Origin: Bin80 sp965116685
Lineage (GTDB): Bacteria > Bacteroidota > Rhodothermia > Rhodothermales > Bin80
Length of the DNA stretch: 64,000 bases
Direction: 5' to 3'
Assembly: GCA_965116685.1 (NCBI GenBank)
Contig: OZ220707.1
Location: 2,728,001-2,792,000, forward strand
How positions within the stretch are numbered: the first letter of the stretch is position 1; the number at the start of each line of letters is the position of its first letter. The position numbers were made by a program, and so were the translations under genes. Under the pieces are notes generated by a model, which saw nothing but the letters and a program-made list of their open reading frames with translations, was not told where the DNA came from and did no database searches. This document shows, one piece after another, positions 49,868-57,776 of the stretch.

Positions 49868-49960
49868 GATACTGCGTCCTCTGTATCGGATCGTGCGTCA
49901 GAAAGGCAACGCACAGGCGTTCGAAGGCCGTACCCTTGACGCGCTCACGGCTACAAGTCG
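49868..49960 (-). pseudogene. Fragment of an ISP-type/DEAH helicase N-terminus
   Basis: A short frame reads KGTAFERLCVAFLTHDPIQRTQY and then stops. This matches the conserved opening of type ISP restriction-helicase proteins (GTAFERLC-x-YLTHDPVQREQY). Nothing else of that gene is present. It is a second relic of a defence gene beside the HsdM relic. Confidence 0.5.
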
Positions 49961-50277
49961 AAGCGGGGCTTTTCGCACCATGTGTTTAGAAGGTCAGCGA
50001 GACCGCTTGTGCCGGATGGTTTCATCGGGTATCAATTAAATTAATGCTCTCGCGGCGTCGATTTTGTAACGCGATTCCCGATATTATCCCTAATTGACCG
50101 TTAAGCGCAATTACCACTCAAGTATTCGTTGATGATGTGACACAGATCATGCGCAATCACATGCCCCACTAGGTGCATCTCTGTCATAACACCTCTTCAG
50201 CTACGAACTCGACACGCCGCGGGCAAGCCCGGCCAGTTGTGGGTATCCATCGTCAGAGTCGGCTGACTTGTCAGCTT
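49961..50277. other. Gene-free stretch after the SIR2-pAgo gene
   Basis: 317 bp. A short minus-strand frame has GHVIAHDLCHIINEYL, which recalls a metalloprotease HExxH with Asp for Glu, but there is too little for a call. No clear terminator for the pAgo gene was found. Confidence 0.3.
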
Positions 50278-53200
50278 CTATATGAACAATCGGTAATCGT
50301 AGGAGGCTGGACCAAACCGCTGGAGCAACGAACCTATCTTCGCAATTTCACCTGAGGATTGCAGGGTGGCGGGGAGTTTTGTATAGAGATCGAATGTATT
50401 CCAGTTCATTTTGGAAAGCCCCAGAATCTCATTCGCAAGCTCTTGTAGCGGCGTTTCCCCGGCATGACGTTTTACAGTCAGTGGAGTTGGAATGCGTCTC
50501 TTCCCCTGGAAGTATCGATAACGTGAATTGAGCGCCGAAGTCGCACCATGAACCCAGAGTAGTGCAGTATAATCGTCCAGCTTCAATACAGTACCACGTC
50601 CAACGGGGTAATTGTCTTCGTCAAACGTTCCGTCACGCCTCCTTTTAGAAGCCAAATAGCGGAGTGCATGGTCGATTTGGATTTCGAGCATGTCGATTTG
50701 TTTTACCCCGATCAAACCGCCACGGAGTCCTTCCCGCTCTTCTTGAGTAAACGGTGTACGCTTGTGAAGAACGACTCGCTCCGGAAGCTTCATATGGGTA
50801 TCAAAAAAGAGTTGACGGATGGTTTCACCAACTTGGCGCGCATCATCTTTGGACATGAATGGATTGCCACCACGAATAATCGGATTCTCGATTTTGCTAA
50901 GTCGGTACCGTAGTCCCTCGCCACGCTCACTGTATATGTGACTGCAGCCGAGTACAATATGGTTTCCCCGTTGCGCATTGGCATCGACGCTGAATCCAAG
51001 ACCGACAAAGGCGGTGCGGTCGGCAAGGTTCTCCAACAGCCATGGTGTCCTCATGCTTTTGGCGTACATCGCTAACGAGAGCCACCACCAAACACGACAT
51101 TTGTGGTTATTGGATAGCGTATGCTCTTCAAGGAACTGTGTGGCTATACCCCGCTGGACGCAGGAAGCTTTCACGAAATTATGTAGGTCAAAACTTTCGC
51201 TTTTCCGATGATAGCCACGGAATGGTCGCCAATGTTCAGGAACGAAAATCAACACTACATCGGGCACATATGATGCCTGCAGCGTTTGAATACTTCGCTC
51301 AATGAGGCGTGCAGCCTCCAGAGATCCCGGAACTGACTCACGCGTGGAGGGCTCGGGGCAGTTAATCCACCCGGGCGAGCCTGGTTCGGGCAATACGGCT
51401 TGCAGGCCATATGCTGTCTGAAATCCCGGGTAATCGATCAAGTAATCCCGCTCTGTTGAGTGCGGAGGGTGTGGGGAGTGTATTGACTGGAGATAGGAAT
51501 GGAGTTGTTGCTTATTGACTTCTGGGCATATAACGCCAAGGCGTAGTAATGAGGAAAGACCCGTGGACGTCAATGGGTAGTCATATGGACGATTGTTTAC
51601 AATTCCACGAATTGGATGCGTGTCTCTGACGGTAGCGGTCCCGGCCTTGTTACAAAACAAGAGCGGAGGCTCTGGTAATCGTAGGCCGCTGTGCTTGATA
51701 AACGGCCGTATTTTTTCTGGCAATTTGAACGTTGGCTCTCCTGGGGGCAAATCAATGCTGGCAAAATTCGGCGATGTATGTACCCGAAACTGAAACGATG
51801 ACCCAGACCCCAAAGGAAATTCAAGTACTGCCAGCTTTTCGTTAGGAAACAGCGTTTGACACCAGCCCTTAACGGCCTGATTGAATTTGTCGTTGTGCTG
51901 ATAACCTAGGATGCGAAGCTTGATCACATTTATGGTTTCAAGCGGTGGCGAATTGCCGACTTGGTCGAGGATCTTCAGGGATGGCTTAATTATCAAGTGT
52001 TGTAGTCCACCTATTTCCCGCAGAAAAATTATGGCGGCTTCATGGACGGAATAATCGGCATTGTCGTAGCGGTTCGTACAATAGGGCTGGGAACGCCAGA
52101 GTACTTTGATTCCATCGGTTACTAAGTCAGCACTGTCAGCCAGCAACCGCACAAGCGCCCGGCGCATAAGGGAGACAACCGCGTTGTCTTCATACCTGAG
52201 ATCTCTCGGAGTAACCGGCGTACGCTCAATTGCCCCCTTAATGTTGTCACCGAAGGCATCGCGTATGTCGTCAATAGTGCCGAGAGCCAGTACTTTTTTG
52301 CGCAAAGGGACGGCAACTAGCGACCGCTTGCCTGCTGTCTCTCGTAGGTGTGCCCAGACACGCCTAGTCGGCCAAGCTTTAAGGTCAAACTGGAATACCT
52401 CTTCGGGACATTGAATTTCAAAAGCGTTGCTCTTGATCAGGCTGTTTCTATTCGACTGCGGGAGGTGAAATGGCTTACGTTGAAGTGTGTTATCGGGTTT
52501 TAGCCCAACCATGCAGTGTCGGACCGCTTCAAGTTGTTCGTCTTCAAGACAATGCAGGGCGAGTCGGGTCATCAAATCGTCAAACCCGTTCGTTGCTATA
52601 TAATATGCTTCTCGCCCATGCTTTTGTGCTCGATTGATCAGATCCGCGACATGTTCAGGGGGATTAGGATTGGTAAAACCGCACCAAAACAGAGCACCTT
52701 GGCCAGGCTTGGCATAGGCTTGGTGTAGGGCATTCATTATGGACTGGTCACGCCCGCTGTAACCAGATACAATTAGTGATGTTGTTCGTGTCTTTGCGAT
52801 CAGTGTCTCGAGGAGACCATCCTCCTGAGATTGCAGCTCTTCGGGCGTATTCTTCAGTGCGTCGTAGCGATAGTCGCCGTGCAACGAGATACAGAGAAAT
52901 TCTCCTTGCGCGGGTAAGCGTAGTAGGCGCTGCTGGCTGTCAAGGCCAATTTCAAGCGGTGTCAGGCTGAAAGGTGCAGCAGCACGAGCGGCGAGCCCGT
53001 CGAAATTGGTCGACCAGACGGAGTTAATGAGGTTCCCCAAGGCGAGATGGCAAAGTACCTGATATCCAACATGTGGACGAGCATTACGCACTTTTTCCTG
53101 AAAATAGGCCTGCCGATTTTCGGCGATAGGGAAACATTCCTGGATATAAAAGCCGTACTCCTCACGCACTCCATCCAGCGGAAAGCGTCCTTGCATATTG

Positions 53201-53445
53201 AGCCAGCGCTGAATCCTTTGGCGGATGCCTGGTAACGAAAGTTCGGCGAACTGATCTTCAAGGCCGGGGTTGTTGGTAAGGAAAATGTTACGTTTCCATT
53301 CCCAAATGCACGTTTGTGCCGACGGCATGTTTGAACTGATCGAAGCGCCTGCACCAATGAGAACGGTCAACGGAGTCCCACGTCGGACACCGATCGATCT
53401 CACAAAAGCGTCAAGCGGTAACGTAAATTCAAATTCCTCGGTCAT
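50278..53445 (-). CDS. Single-chain SIR2-APAZ-MID-PIWI protein (fused short prokaryotic Argonaute)
   Basis: A 1055-residue defence NADase. Residues about 15-300 are a SIR2 domain: TVLIGAGAS (31-35 loop), STNFD with N147, LHGDY with catalytic H189 and GYSGRD (228-233). About 320-570 match the APAZ region; about 580-790 the MID (LIFVPEHW, DLHNFVKASCVQRGIATQF); about 790-1055 the PIWI (SLAMYAKSMRTPW, FVGLGFSVD, HIVLGCSHIY, KLDDYTALLWVHG, NEILGLSKMNWNTFDLYTKLPAT). The first PIWI Asp is Gly/Phe, so it should not cut. In known SPARSA systems a separate SIR2-APAZ and short Ago sense invading nucleic acid with a guide and deplete NAD+. ATG 53445 is chosen over GTG 53469: it overlaps the upstream frame by ATGA. 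Confidence 0.92.
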   Translation of the reverse strand: MTEEFEFTLPLDAFVRSIGVRRGTPLTVLIGAGASISSNMPSAQTCIWEWKRNIFLTNNPGLEDQFAELSLPGIRQRIQRWLNMQGRFPLDGVREEYGFYIQECFPIAENRQAYFQEKVRNARPHVGYQVLCHLALGNLINSVWSTNFDGLAARAAAPFSLTPLEIGLDSQQRLLRLPAQGEFLCISLHGDYRYDALKNTPEELQSQEDGLLETLIAKTRTTSLIVSGYSGRDQSIMNALHQAYAKPGQGALFWCGFTNPNPPEHVADLINRAQKHGREAYYIATNGFDDLMTRLALHCLEDEQLEAVRHCMVGLKPDNTLQRKPFHLPQSNRNSLIKSNAFEIQCPEEVFQFDLKAWPTRRVWAHLRETAGKRSLVAVPLRKKVLALGTIDDIRDAFGDNIKGAIERTPVTPRDLRYEDNAVVSLMRRALVRLLADSADLVTDGIKVLWRSQPYCTNRYDNADYSVHEAAIIFLREIGGLQHLIIKPSLKILDQVGNSPPLETINVIKLRILGYQHNDKFNQAVKGWCQTLFPNEKLAVLEFPLGSGSSFQFRVHTSPNFASIDLPPGEPTFKLPEKIRPFIKHSGLRLPEPPLLFCNKAGTATVRDTHPIRGIVNNRPYDYPLTSTGLSSLLRLGVICPEVNKQQLHSYLQSIHSPHPPHSTERDYLIDYPGFQTAYGLQAVLPEPGSPGWINCPEPSTRESVPGSLEAARLIERSIQTLQASYVPDVVLIFVPEHWRPFRGYHRKSESFDLHNFVKASCVQRGIATQFLEEHTLSNNHKCRVWWWLSLAMYAKSMRTPWLLENLADRTAFVGLGFSVDANAQRGNHIVLGCSHIYSERGEGLRYRLSKIENPIIRGGNPFMSKDDARQVGETIRQLFFDTHMKLPERVVLHKRTPFTQEEREGLRGGLIGVKQIDMLEIQIDHALRYLASKRRRDGTFDEDNYPVGRGTVLKLDDYTALLWVHGATSALNSRYRYFQGKRRIPTPLTVKRHAGETPLQELANEILGLSKMNWNTFDLYTKLPATLQSSGEIAKIGSLLQRFGPASYDYRLFI

Positions 53446-53897
53446 GGTTTGAGCCGGGCCGTCCAACACTGATTATACAAATGTGTTTCGCTACCATCGA
53501 AGCGGAAGGCTAACATCATAAGGTCGTGGCCACGAGTGATATCACTGCGTCGCAGATTGTTCCGGTGCCGCCTGTGTCGTAAAGACACCAAGCTGTCGGT
53601 TTGCCCGAAGCACCATTCAATTTCCTGATAAAGATCCCAATTATCGGTTCCATGGTAATTCTCATTAATGCGTAAGCCTATTCGTCGAAACTCGCCTCGC
53701 CAGCCTACCTACAGATTCGGCGAGGACGAGGCGCCTTGTCCCGTCGAGGTACTGTCTTGGCCTCTCGCGATTCCAGCACCATTCCTAGCGATGAAGTCAA
53801 GGTAATCCCGTTTCGCATCGTGAAGCTCTAGGTTACCATATCCCCTGGCCTGAGCAGCGCCCAGTGCCTTGAGTCCTTGAGCAGGTCTGGTCCGCAT
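53442..53897 (-). other. Two stop-separated open frames leading into the SIR2-pAgo start
   Basis: From 53897 an ATG frame of 62 codons ends at TAG (53709-53711). The same frame then reopens as VGWRGEFRRIGLRINENYHGTDNWDLYQEIEWCF and continues for 88 codons to a TGA that overlaps the pAgo ATG as ATGA. The second part has no ATG start of useful length. It may be one gene interrupted by a stop, or a decaying one. No family recognised; the exact overlap suggests it was once translationally coupled to the pAgo. Confidence 0.45.
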
Positions 53898-53914
53898 CCG
53901 AGAGAATAGAGTGA

Positions 53915-56200
53915 CTATGCCCAGCGTTGTTTGACATATCCGATAAGATCACTTCCATTAAGGATCCGGGTCGAGTTGTTCACCCGGACGAAGAAGGCCG
54001 GGTCCCGCTTCGAAACCTTGGCATAGATCGGCTCAGGTGATGGAGTTACGTGCACCAAAGCGACTTGAACGCCGTCAATAGCCTGTAGCTGAATCGTGGC
54101 CATCGTCGAAGCGAGTGGTCCGAGTGAGCGCTCTACCGCATTTGTGAGTTAATTCACATACCGATCCCCGTCCATGTTCTTCTTGTCCAGATCTGGTTGG
54201 ATTCCGAGGATTTCGCCGTCATCTGCGACACCCACTGCGAGCGTGCCACCACTGGCGTTGAGGAAACCCGCGATGGTCTTGAGCACGGACTCCGTGATGA
54301 CCCTCTCCGGTATGTCCGGTTTGTAGCTGTAGTACGCAGATGACTTGAACTCGATCCTGTCCGATTCCATCTCAGCCAGGAGATCCTCGACAGACCATTC
54401 GGGCAAGCCAGCCGAAGGCGACAGCGGCTCTTCCTCCTCAGGAAGCTGGCCGGTGCGGAGTTTGTTAAAGGCCGCTCGAATGACATTGGCAATGAGCACA
54501 CGCCGTTGTTGGAGGAAATCCCTATAGTCCATCTGCTCCCAACCATCGGGCAGGGCGTGCCAGAATCGAGCTTGTTTCTGCTGCTGTGGCGTTAGTTCTT
54601 TGAAGAGGGGAGGGAAATACTCGCTGGGTGGTAAGTCTCCGATCTTTACGTTGTCGGGCCATTCAATGAAGGCGTAGTTGGCGATTTGATTCCGCTGTGC
54701 CGTGCGGTCGACACCGATTCGAGTCAGGTACGCTTTAGGAAAAAGATGGTGGCGTTCGACAGCGGACCGGGGAGCGTGGGTAGATGGATCCAGTAACTCA
54801 CTCAATGGAAGTGGTGAGAACAGGGGCTGGGCATTAAGCAGGACTAGGCTTGCGTGGTACGCGAACACCGTCGGACCATAGGCCGAGGAAGTTTCGAGTG
54901 AGCTCGGAAGCTGAATGGTCCAATAGTCTGCCGTAAGCGTCGTATCGATGATTCCGTCAAGTGTTGCCATAAACTCATCACCGGATTTCGAATCCGCGAT
55001 ACGTCGGAGATCCTGTTCAACCTGGCTCTCGAAATTGCCAGTGTATCGGCTAGTGAGCGAAGTCATGAAGAACCATTGAGCGATCGCTTCACGAAGGGTC
55101 TTGCGGTCCAGTTCGTAGTCCCGATGTGCAATCAAATAAATGAGGTAGGAGAACATCAGATTGTTCTCCGAGCTAATCATAGCTCGGCTTTGGTAGCCAG
55201 CTCGGCGAACAGCCTTGAGAAACTCGTGCCAATTGGTAAGGGATAGGGTCTCCACCTGAGCCTCCCGTAATGTGGCAAATTGCTTCTCCCGGATTTCAGT
55301 TGAGACCTCGCCGGTCTCCAAGTCTTTGCCTCGGAGTACTTGGTAGACGTATCGAAGTCGGCCGCGCCCAAGGGCAAGGCCGGCGACGACGCGCAGCATC
55401 TGGTCCGCCGACGGGTCGATGAAAGGGTTAGCCGGAGACGGTCCGGGAGGGCGGAGCTTGGCGGTGCGGGCGAATGCTTCCAATTGTTTGCGGCCCTCCT
55501 CCCACCAGATCGACATCAGTGTGAGGATAAAGTCAGACTGACCGAGTCGAGTCCCCTTGCTATTAATGCGCACGAATACGTCCGCAACCTGTTCCTCGTC
55601 CACGTTTGACTCCAGTTCCAAGACTTTGAATGGGTAGTTGCGGAGGTCGTAGAGCCGGTCGATTGCCTCTTCAAGGTCGTTTCGCTGGTGTTCCATCAGC
55701 ATGCCCTTACCTGCCTCCAGGCGCTCAAGGAACTCGCGCACCCTCTTAAGTCGGCTACCGCCGTCCCAAAGAATTGAGATATCGGGGATGAACTCAGGAT
55801 TTTTTACCACTGCTGCATCGGCGACTTCGAAGCTGCCGTTCCGGGGTCGAAACGCAATACGAATCCGCGAGGAAGTGTAATCTTCACGGAGCACCTCCTT
55901 TCCCGTTAGCACGCTGTAGAGGCTGGTCAAGCGCTGCTGGCCGTCCACGATCATCAGACGTGGGGCAACCTCGTGGGCATGCGTGCCGATTTGTCGAGCA
56001 CCCATCTCGGCACCAGTTGCCCAGAGTAGCAGGTTGCCTACGGGGAATCCACGGTACATCGAGTCAAAGAGGTCTCGGACTTTGGTAGGCTTCCAGACGA
56101 AGGGGCGCTGGATGTTCGGCAGAGCGATTTCGCCTCTGTCGATTTGATCAAGTAGGGTGGACAGGCTGTACGAACTGTCCTTGAAGACGGTAATGGCCAT
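53915..56200 (-). pseudogene. DUF262-HNH-AlbA_2 protein split by one in-frame TAA
   Basis: A 761-codon frame broken only by TAA at 54149-54151 (codon 684); the reading continues in the same frame to 53915. N-terminus: DUF262/GmrSD-like domain with IALPNIQRPFVW (residues 30-36) and IVDGQQRLTSL (DGQQR at 86-90). Around residue 484 a HHLFPKAYL stretch looks like the HNH-type DUF1524 site. From about 605 comes a Schlafen-type AlbA_2 domain (DRIEFKSSAYYS, GFLNASGGTLAVGVADDGEILGI). After the stop it goes on LTNAVERSLGPLASTMATIQ, then IYAKVSKRDPAFFVRVNNSTR and GYVKQRW, the usual AlbA_2 end. A Tyr-to-stop change (TAT or TAC to TAA) is the simplest explanation; read-through is possible. ATG 56200 is used; the frame is open to 56329. 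GmrSD relatives restrict modified DNA. Confidence 0.8.
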
Positions 56201-56529
56201 GCAGGTGCGGGTATCGGAGATGGTGTTCTGTGTTCCTAATCGGGCTGTGGAAAGCTGCTCTAAATAATGACTGGCCGAAAACTCTCTGTTGGGCTTTAAG
56301 TTCGAATTACAATCATTTTTTGAGTTCATTACAGGTCGCTATTGGTGTTTCGGGAAGGCCGGTGTCGCTAGTGCACGAACATGGGCAGTTCCCGGCTCGA
56401 ATGGGACTGTATGTGTAATGGCGGGGCATACGTGTCCGTTACGCCCTATGCGGGGGCCATGTGACTGAGACCTTTTTACGAGGTAGGAGCAGACCTACGA
56501 CTAACGTTTTTCGCTGATGCTCCTTTCAT
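56201..56529. other. Gene-free stretch before the DUF262 gene
   Basis: About 330 bp, no credible gene; contains the 5' region and promoter of the DUF262 gene. Confidence 0.35.
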
Positions 56530-56880
56530 ACCCGTGCTTGGTTATACACCTGGCAGCCAGCCAGTCCACGTTGGCGACCAATACCGGCAGCCGCACCATC
56601 ATCGCGAAGTCTAACATTGGCCAGACACGATTCTTCGGCCGGATGTGGCCGTGCTTTCTCGCGCTCGGCTTGCCCGATTAAGCTTGCCTACTTCGGCAGC
56701 GCATTAATCGCCAGTTGCGTATCCAACGTTTCCCGATTCTTCTCGCTGTGATGCCTCGATCAAAACTGCATGCTGTGAGCACCGGAAATGCCGCCTCCAT
56801 CGCGACTACGAGTGGCACCGCCATGTCTATGTCCGATGCTTTCCGCATAACGGATGATTGTCCTTTGGTATACTTAGGCA
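56530..56880 (-). pseudogene. Decayed ISNCY-type transposase fragment (third copy)
   Basis: One frame reads ASDIDMAVPLVVAMEAAFPVLTACSFDRG, aligning with DKDIAIPLVKTLEAQYPGISMTCSFDRA of the intact element. After a frameshift, LDTQLAINALPK, AEREKARPHPAEESCLAN follow, matching the LDEKLEVTAMPKKG...EEQARQN...GVESCMNHL segment. Heavily decayed, and no element ends found. An older insertion of a relative. Confidence 0.6.
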
Positions 56881-56917
56881 AAAGTCGTATTATGCGCGGA
56901 GGTAATAGGATGCATGA

Positions 56918-57451
56918 ATGCCGGAAACAAGGTTTGGGAAAGCTGTTGGGAATATTGTGGGGGTCATTGTCGCGGTGTGGGACGTATTCGCGTGGGTTAC
57001 AGATAGTGGCTTTTTGGGGATGATTGACTTTGGGCTTCCAGAGTATGGTGCTATTGCTGCCGGACTAGTGGCATATTTCGGATGGTGGAATTGGGAGAAA
57101 TTCCAAGCACACCGACCCTCACAGAGGTTTATGCTGCTAGCTCCCCTGATTATGCAGGAAATGCCATCAGATGAAGCGTATCGTGAGAGAGATTTTCCCA
57201 GGATGGTTCAGGACAGATTACACATTGCAGCTGAACTGCACCGACTTAAAGTACCCTGTCCAGATTCCGACGATGTTAAGGGATGGGCAGTCTTTGCAAT
57301 TACTGTCGGCGCGTTCGCCAAATCGGGAAACTTGAAATTTGCTCGCCGTTTCGCAACAGCTCATTTCCGTACCAAGGTACCCGAACTACCTCGCGGTCTT
57401 GGTTATGAGAGCGAGCTAACAAGAGAAACAGATCCTAGTGCAAAATTATGA
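56918..57451 (+). CDS. Small membrane protein of unknown function
   Basis: A 177-residue protein with two likely membrane helices (about residues 8-27, VGNIVGVIVAVWDVFAWV, and 42-58, YGAIAAGLVAYFGWW) and a soluble C-terminal part of about 115 residues, rich in charged and aromatic residues. No family recognised. It lies alone on the plus strand between the DUF262 gene and IS copy 2, within the defence island. It could be an effector or accessory of a defence system, but that is inference from place only. Intact frame, ATG start, no disrupting mutation. Confidence 0.55.
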   Translation: MPETRFGKAVGNIVGVIVAVWDVFAWVTDSGFLGMIDFGLPEYGAIAAGLVAYFGWWNWEKFQAHRPSQRFMLLAPLIMQEMPSDEAYRERDFPRMVQDRLHIAAELHRLKVPCPDSDDVKGWAVFAITVGAFAKSGNLKFARRFATAHFRTKVPELPRGLGYESELTRETDPSAKL

Positions 57452-57776
57452 CTGCGCTCGTCATGAACGCGCCACAACGCTGTACAACGAGGAACATTTC
57501 AGCACAAAATTTTTGGTGATTATGTGCGTAACTACAACTTTGATAAGGCTATGATACAGTTCCCGTCTGCTTAGATTCTTGTTTCGGCGTGAGTTTCGTA
57601 GTACGGCGTAATGCCTCTACTGGCGTTAACCCGCCGTAACGAGGGTTCGGACTGGAAGTGTTCATTGTACGATCAAACTCCGCACGGATGCGGGGAAGGT
57701 CAGGATCGGGAGTGGGTGATTGCGTGCCTCGGTTAGCCATTGATCGATTCAGGTTATATATGTGGGGAATTATATA
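57452..57776. other. Gene-free stretch with possible transposase tail
   Basis: 325 bp. A minus-strand frame reads IRAEFDRTMNTSSPNPRYGGLTPVEALRR, which resembles the C-terminal end of IS3/IS481 integrase-type transposases (GGLTPAE). It is weak evidence. The last 6 bp (TATATA) are the target duplication of IS copy 2. Confidence 0.3.

Noticed and set aside
50278..53445. Catalytically active Argonaute nuclease.
   Set aside because: The PIWI lacks the first Asp of the catalytic tetrad (VGLGF instead of a GID-type strand), as in short pAgos; the SIR2 domain is the likely effector.
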